Source: Thermoanaerobaculia bacterium
GTDB taxonomy: Bacteria > Acidobacteriota > Thermoanaerobaculia > Multivoradales > Multivoraceae
Assembly (NCBI GenBank): GCA_022823665.1
Contig: JAJEHN010000030.1
Coordinates: 1 to 33,186 of the forward strand
Reading direction: 5' to 3'
DNA: 33,186 bases
Below, one piece after another: positions 31,640 to 33,186 of this stretch (its first letter is position 1; each line of letters begins with the position of its first letter). Position numbers and translations under genes: made by a program. The notes beneath the pieces were generated by a model. It did no database searches, was not told the DNA's origin, and saw only the letters and a program-made list of their open reading frames with translations.

Positions 31640-33049
31640 ATGACCGACTCGCCGCTGAAGCTGTCCCGCCCCTCGACGTCTCCGCCGAAGGTGAGCACCG
31701 TGGCCTTCGCAGCCCTCCTGACGGCGGCCGTCGCGGCCACACCGAGTCCGGCAACCCTGTCCGGGCCCATCACGGGCGGGGAACGGGGCACCCCCTTTGC
31801 CGCGGTGAACGTGGCGGATCGCGGCTATCTGACCGAGGAGTACTTCCTCGAGGGCGAAGCGACCGCGTACGAGCTGGTCGACGGCACGCATTCCGCGGAC
31901 GGCCGGTGGCAGACGCGGGCCTCCGGGCAGAAAGCCGGCTTCAAAACGCGCATGCTGGTGGTTCGCCCCGAGGACGCCTCGGAATTCAACGGCACGGTCA
32001 TCGTCTTCTGGCTGAACGTCACCGCCGGCTTCGAACTCGGCTCCGCGAGCGACGAGGCGCTACGCGGCTACGCCTGGGTAGGCGTCTCCGCGCAGAGGGT
32101 CGGCGTCCACGGCTTTCCCCAGAGCCCCGGGGGCCTCAAGGCGTGGGACCCGGAGCGCTACGGCTCGCTCGAACACCCCGGGGACGCCTACTCCTACGAC
32201 ATCTTCACCCAGGTCGCGGCCGCCATCGGCCCGAACCGCGACCGGCAGGGCCTCGACCCGATGGGCGGTCTCGAGGTCGAGCGGTTGATCGCGGCGGGCG
32301 CGTCCCAGTCCGCGGCGCGCCTGCGCACCTACATCAACGGCGTCCACCCGCTGACAGAGCTGTTCGACGGTTTCATTCCGTTCATCGATTTCGGCGGCAT
32401 CGTGCCCTTCGCCTCCGAGCGTGGCGGCGGACGCCGGGGGCGCAGTCTCGCGTCGGTCCGATCGGACCTGGACGTCCCGGTCATCGTCGTGAACTCGGAA
32501 ACCGAGCTGAACAGCTACTACCCAGTGCGCGAACCGGACTCGGACCGCTTCCGGCTCTGGGAGGTGGCGGGGACGTCCCACGTATCCGCGGCGAGGCCGA
32601 AGGAACCCACGGTCGAAGGCTCGAACTGGCTGTCCTACTCCCCGGTGTACCAGGCCGCCGTCAGGCATCTGGACCGCTGGATCAGGGACGGCGTCGAGCC
32701 ACCGAGCATGCCGCGCGTAGAGATGAAAGCGGGAGATCCCGACGCCGAGGTCGTCCGGGACGAGCACGGCAACGCCGTCGGCGGCATTCGCCTGCCGGAG
32801 CTCGAGGCGCCGACCGCCTCGCACAGCGGGTTCGGCACCCAGAGGGAAGGGACCCGGTTCGGGTTCCTGTACGGCACCGCGACCGACTTCGACGCGGAGG
32901 AGTTGGCGGATCTGTACCCGGACAGCAAGAGCTATCTCGATGCCTGGAACGCGGCGCTGGATCGTGCGATCGAGCAGGGGATGATCCTGCCGGAGGACGC
33001 ACCGGAGATGCGGGAGCGGGCCGCAGAATGGGCGGCGCGGCTCGACTAG
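31640..33049 (+). CDS. Secreted alpha/beta-hydrolase domain protein
   Basis: I start at ATG 31640 (469 residues). The in-frame upstream 44 codons overlap the divergent gene. An N-terminal signal-like segment (VSTVAFAALLTAAVAATPSPA) is followed by an alpha/beta-hydrolase of the Abhydrolase_10 kind. The strand VIVFWLNVTAGFELG, the nucleophile elbow AAGASQSAARLRTYINGVHP (Ser222) and a likely catalytic His in VAGTSHVS (about 314) are visible. The natural substrate is unknown; an esterase is likely. The stop codon TAG lies inside the right terminal repeat, just as the left repeat starts at the stop of another gene. Confidence 0.85.
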   Translation: MTDSPLKLSRPSTSPPKVSTVAFAALLTAAVAATPSPATLSGPITGGERGTPFAAVNVADRGYLTEEYFLEGEATAYELVDGTHSADGRWQTRASGQKAGFKTRMLVVRPEDASEFNGTVIVFWLNVTAGFELGSASDEALRGYAWVGVSAQRVGVHGFPQSPGGLKAWDPERYGSLEHPGDAYSYDIFTQVAAAIGPNRDRQGLDPMGGLEVERLIAAGASQSAARLRTYINGVHPLTELFDGFIPFIDFGGIVPFASERGGGRRGRSLASVRSDLDVPVIVVNSETELNSYYPVREPDSDRFRLWEVAGTSHVSAARPKEPTVEGSNWLSYSPVYQAAVRHLDRWIRDGVEPPSMPRVEMKAGDPDAEVVRDEHGNAVGGIRLPELEAPTASHSGFGTQREGTRFGFLYGTATDFDAEELADLYPDSKSYLDAWNAALDRAIEQGMILPEDAPEMRERAAEWAARLD

Positions 33050-33186
33050 CTAGTTCTCGTCCAGAAACGCGGAAGTGCTTGATTTTATTGGGCTCGATGG
33101 GCTCGGTGTAGCTTCGATTTCACAGATCGGAGTGAGGAGGCAAGCATGCGAGCGAGACGCACGGCACAGGTTGGTCTGTTGGATTG
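33046..33186. repeat. Right copy of the 141-bp terminal inverted repeat
   Basis: This copy is identical to the reverse complement of bases 1-141. Identity ends at 33045. It begins with CTAGCTAG at the hydrolase stop codon and runs to the contig end. It contains the plus-strand ribosome binding site and ATG of a truncated outward ORF. Confidence 0.95.
33146..33186 (+). CDS. Start of an outward-reading ORF in the right terminal repeat (partial)
   Basis: ATG 33146 follows GTGAGGAGG at good spacing and opens 13 codons before the contig ends. It is identical to the ORF start at the left end, so this is a multicopy gene, possibly a transposase. The rest of the gene is outside the window. Confidence 0.4.
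   Translation, partial: MRARRTAQVGLLD

Overview
This is a GC-rich bacterial contig, almost certainly metagenomic, with densely packed genes on both strands. The gene content (HMG-CoA synthase, a deoxyhypusine-synthase-like protein, a TorF-type outer-membrane protein, a PSMA-like M28 peptidase, cobalt-type nitrile hydratase, single-chain glycyl-tRNA synthetase) points to a Gram-negative, probably aerobic, uncultured heterotroph. Acidobacteriota or a similar phylum is my guess, but nothing here fixes the taxonomy. The two ends are a perfect 141-bp inverted repeat, so the contig stops inside a sequence present at least twice in the genome. Both repeat copies carry the start of an outward-reading ORF, as two insertion-sequence copies would.

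Region by region: 1-4.1 kb holds the deoxyhypusine-synthase-like gene, a NifA-like sigma-54 activator and, behind a textbook -24/-12 promoter, a TorF-type porin. 4.1-7.0 kb holds a crotonase and a divergent ECF sigma / membrane anti-sigma-like / PDZ-protein operon with a candidate self-recognised promoter. 7.0-16.6 kb is mostly housekeeping and metabolic: class III aminotransferase, GlyRS, an MFS transporter, an alkyltransferase-like DNA repair protein coupled to a lipoprotein formylglycine-generating enzyme, HMG-CoA synthase and M28 peptidase. 14.3-19.1 kb (minus strand) is one tightly overlapping operon: nitrile hydratase beta, alpha, an accessory protein with a histidine-rich tail, folD and the M28 peptidase. 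A second class III aminotransferase reads divergently from it.

20.5-29.7 kb is an accessory (probable defence) island. It holds a DUF1156-type DNA methyltransferase with zinc knuckles, an Mrr-like endonuclease, a permuted m4C-type methyltransferase, a membrane-anchored pentapeptide-repeat protein and an OLD-family ATPase-TOPRIM nuclease preceded by a translationally coupled small ORF. No integrase or attachment site was seen. After the island come a thiamine-diphosphate enzyme and a divergent secreted alpha/beta hydrolase, which ends in the right terminal repeat.

The items most worth following are the activator/sigma-54 promoter/porin unit, the ECF module, the scattered hairpin-module repeats (one set inside a signal-peptide coding region), the nitrile hydratase operon with its metal-binding accessory protein, and the two-methyltransferase plus OLD island. 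All functions are read from sequence motifs only.
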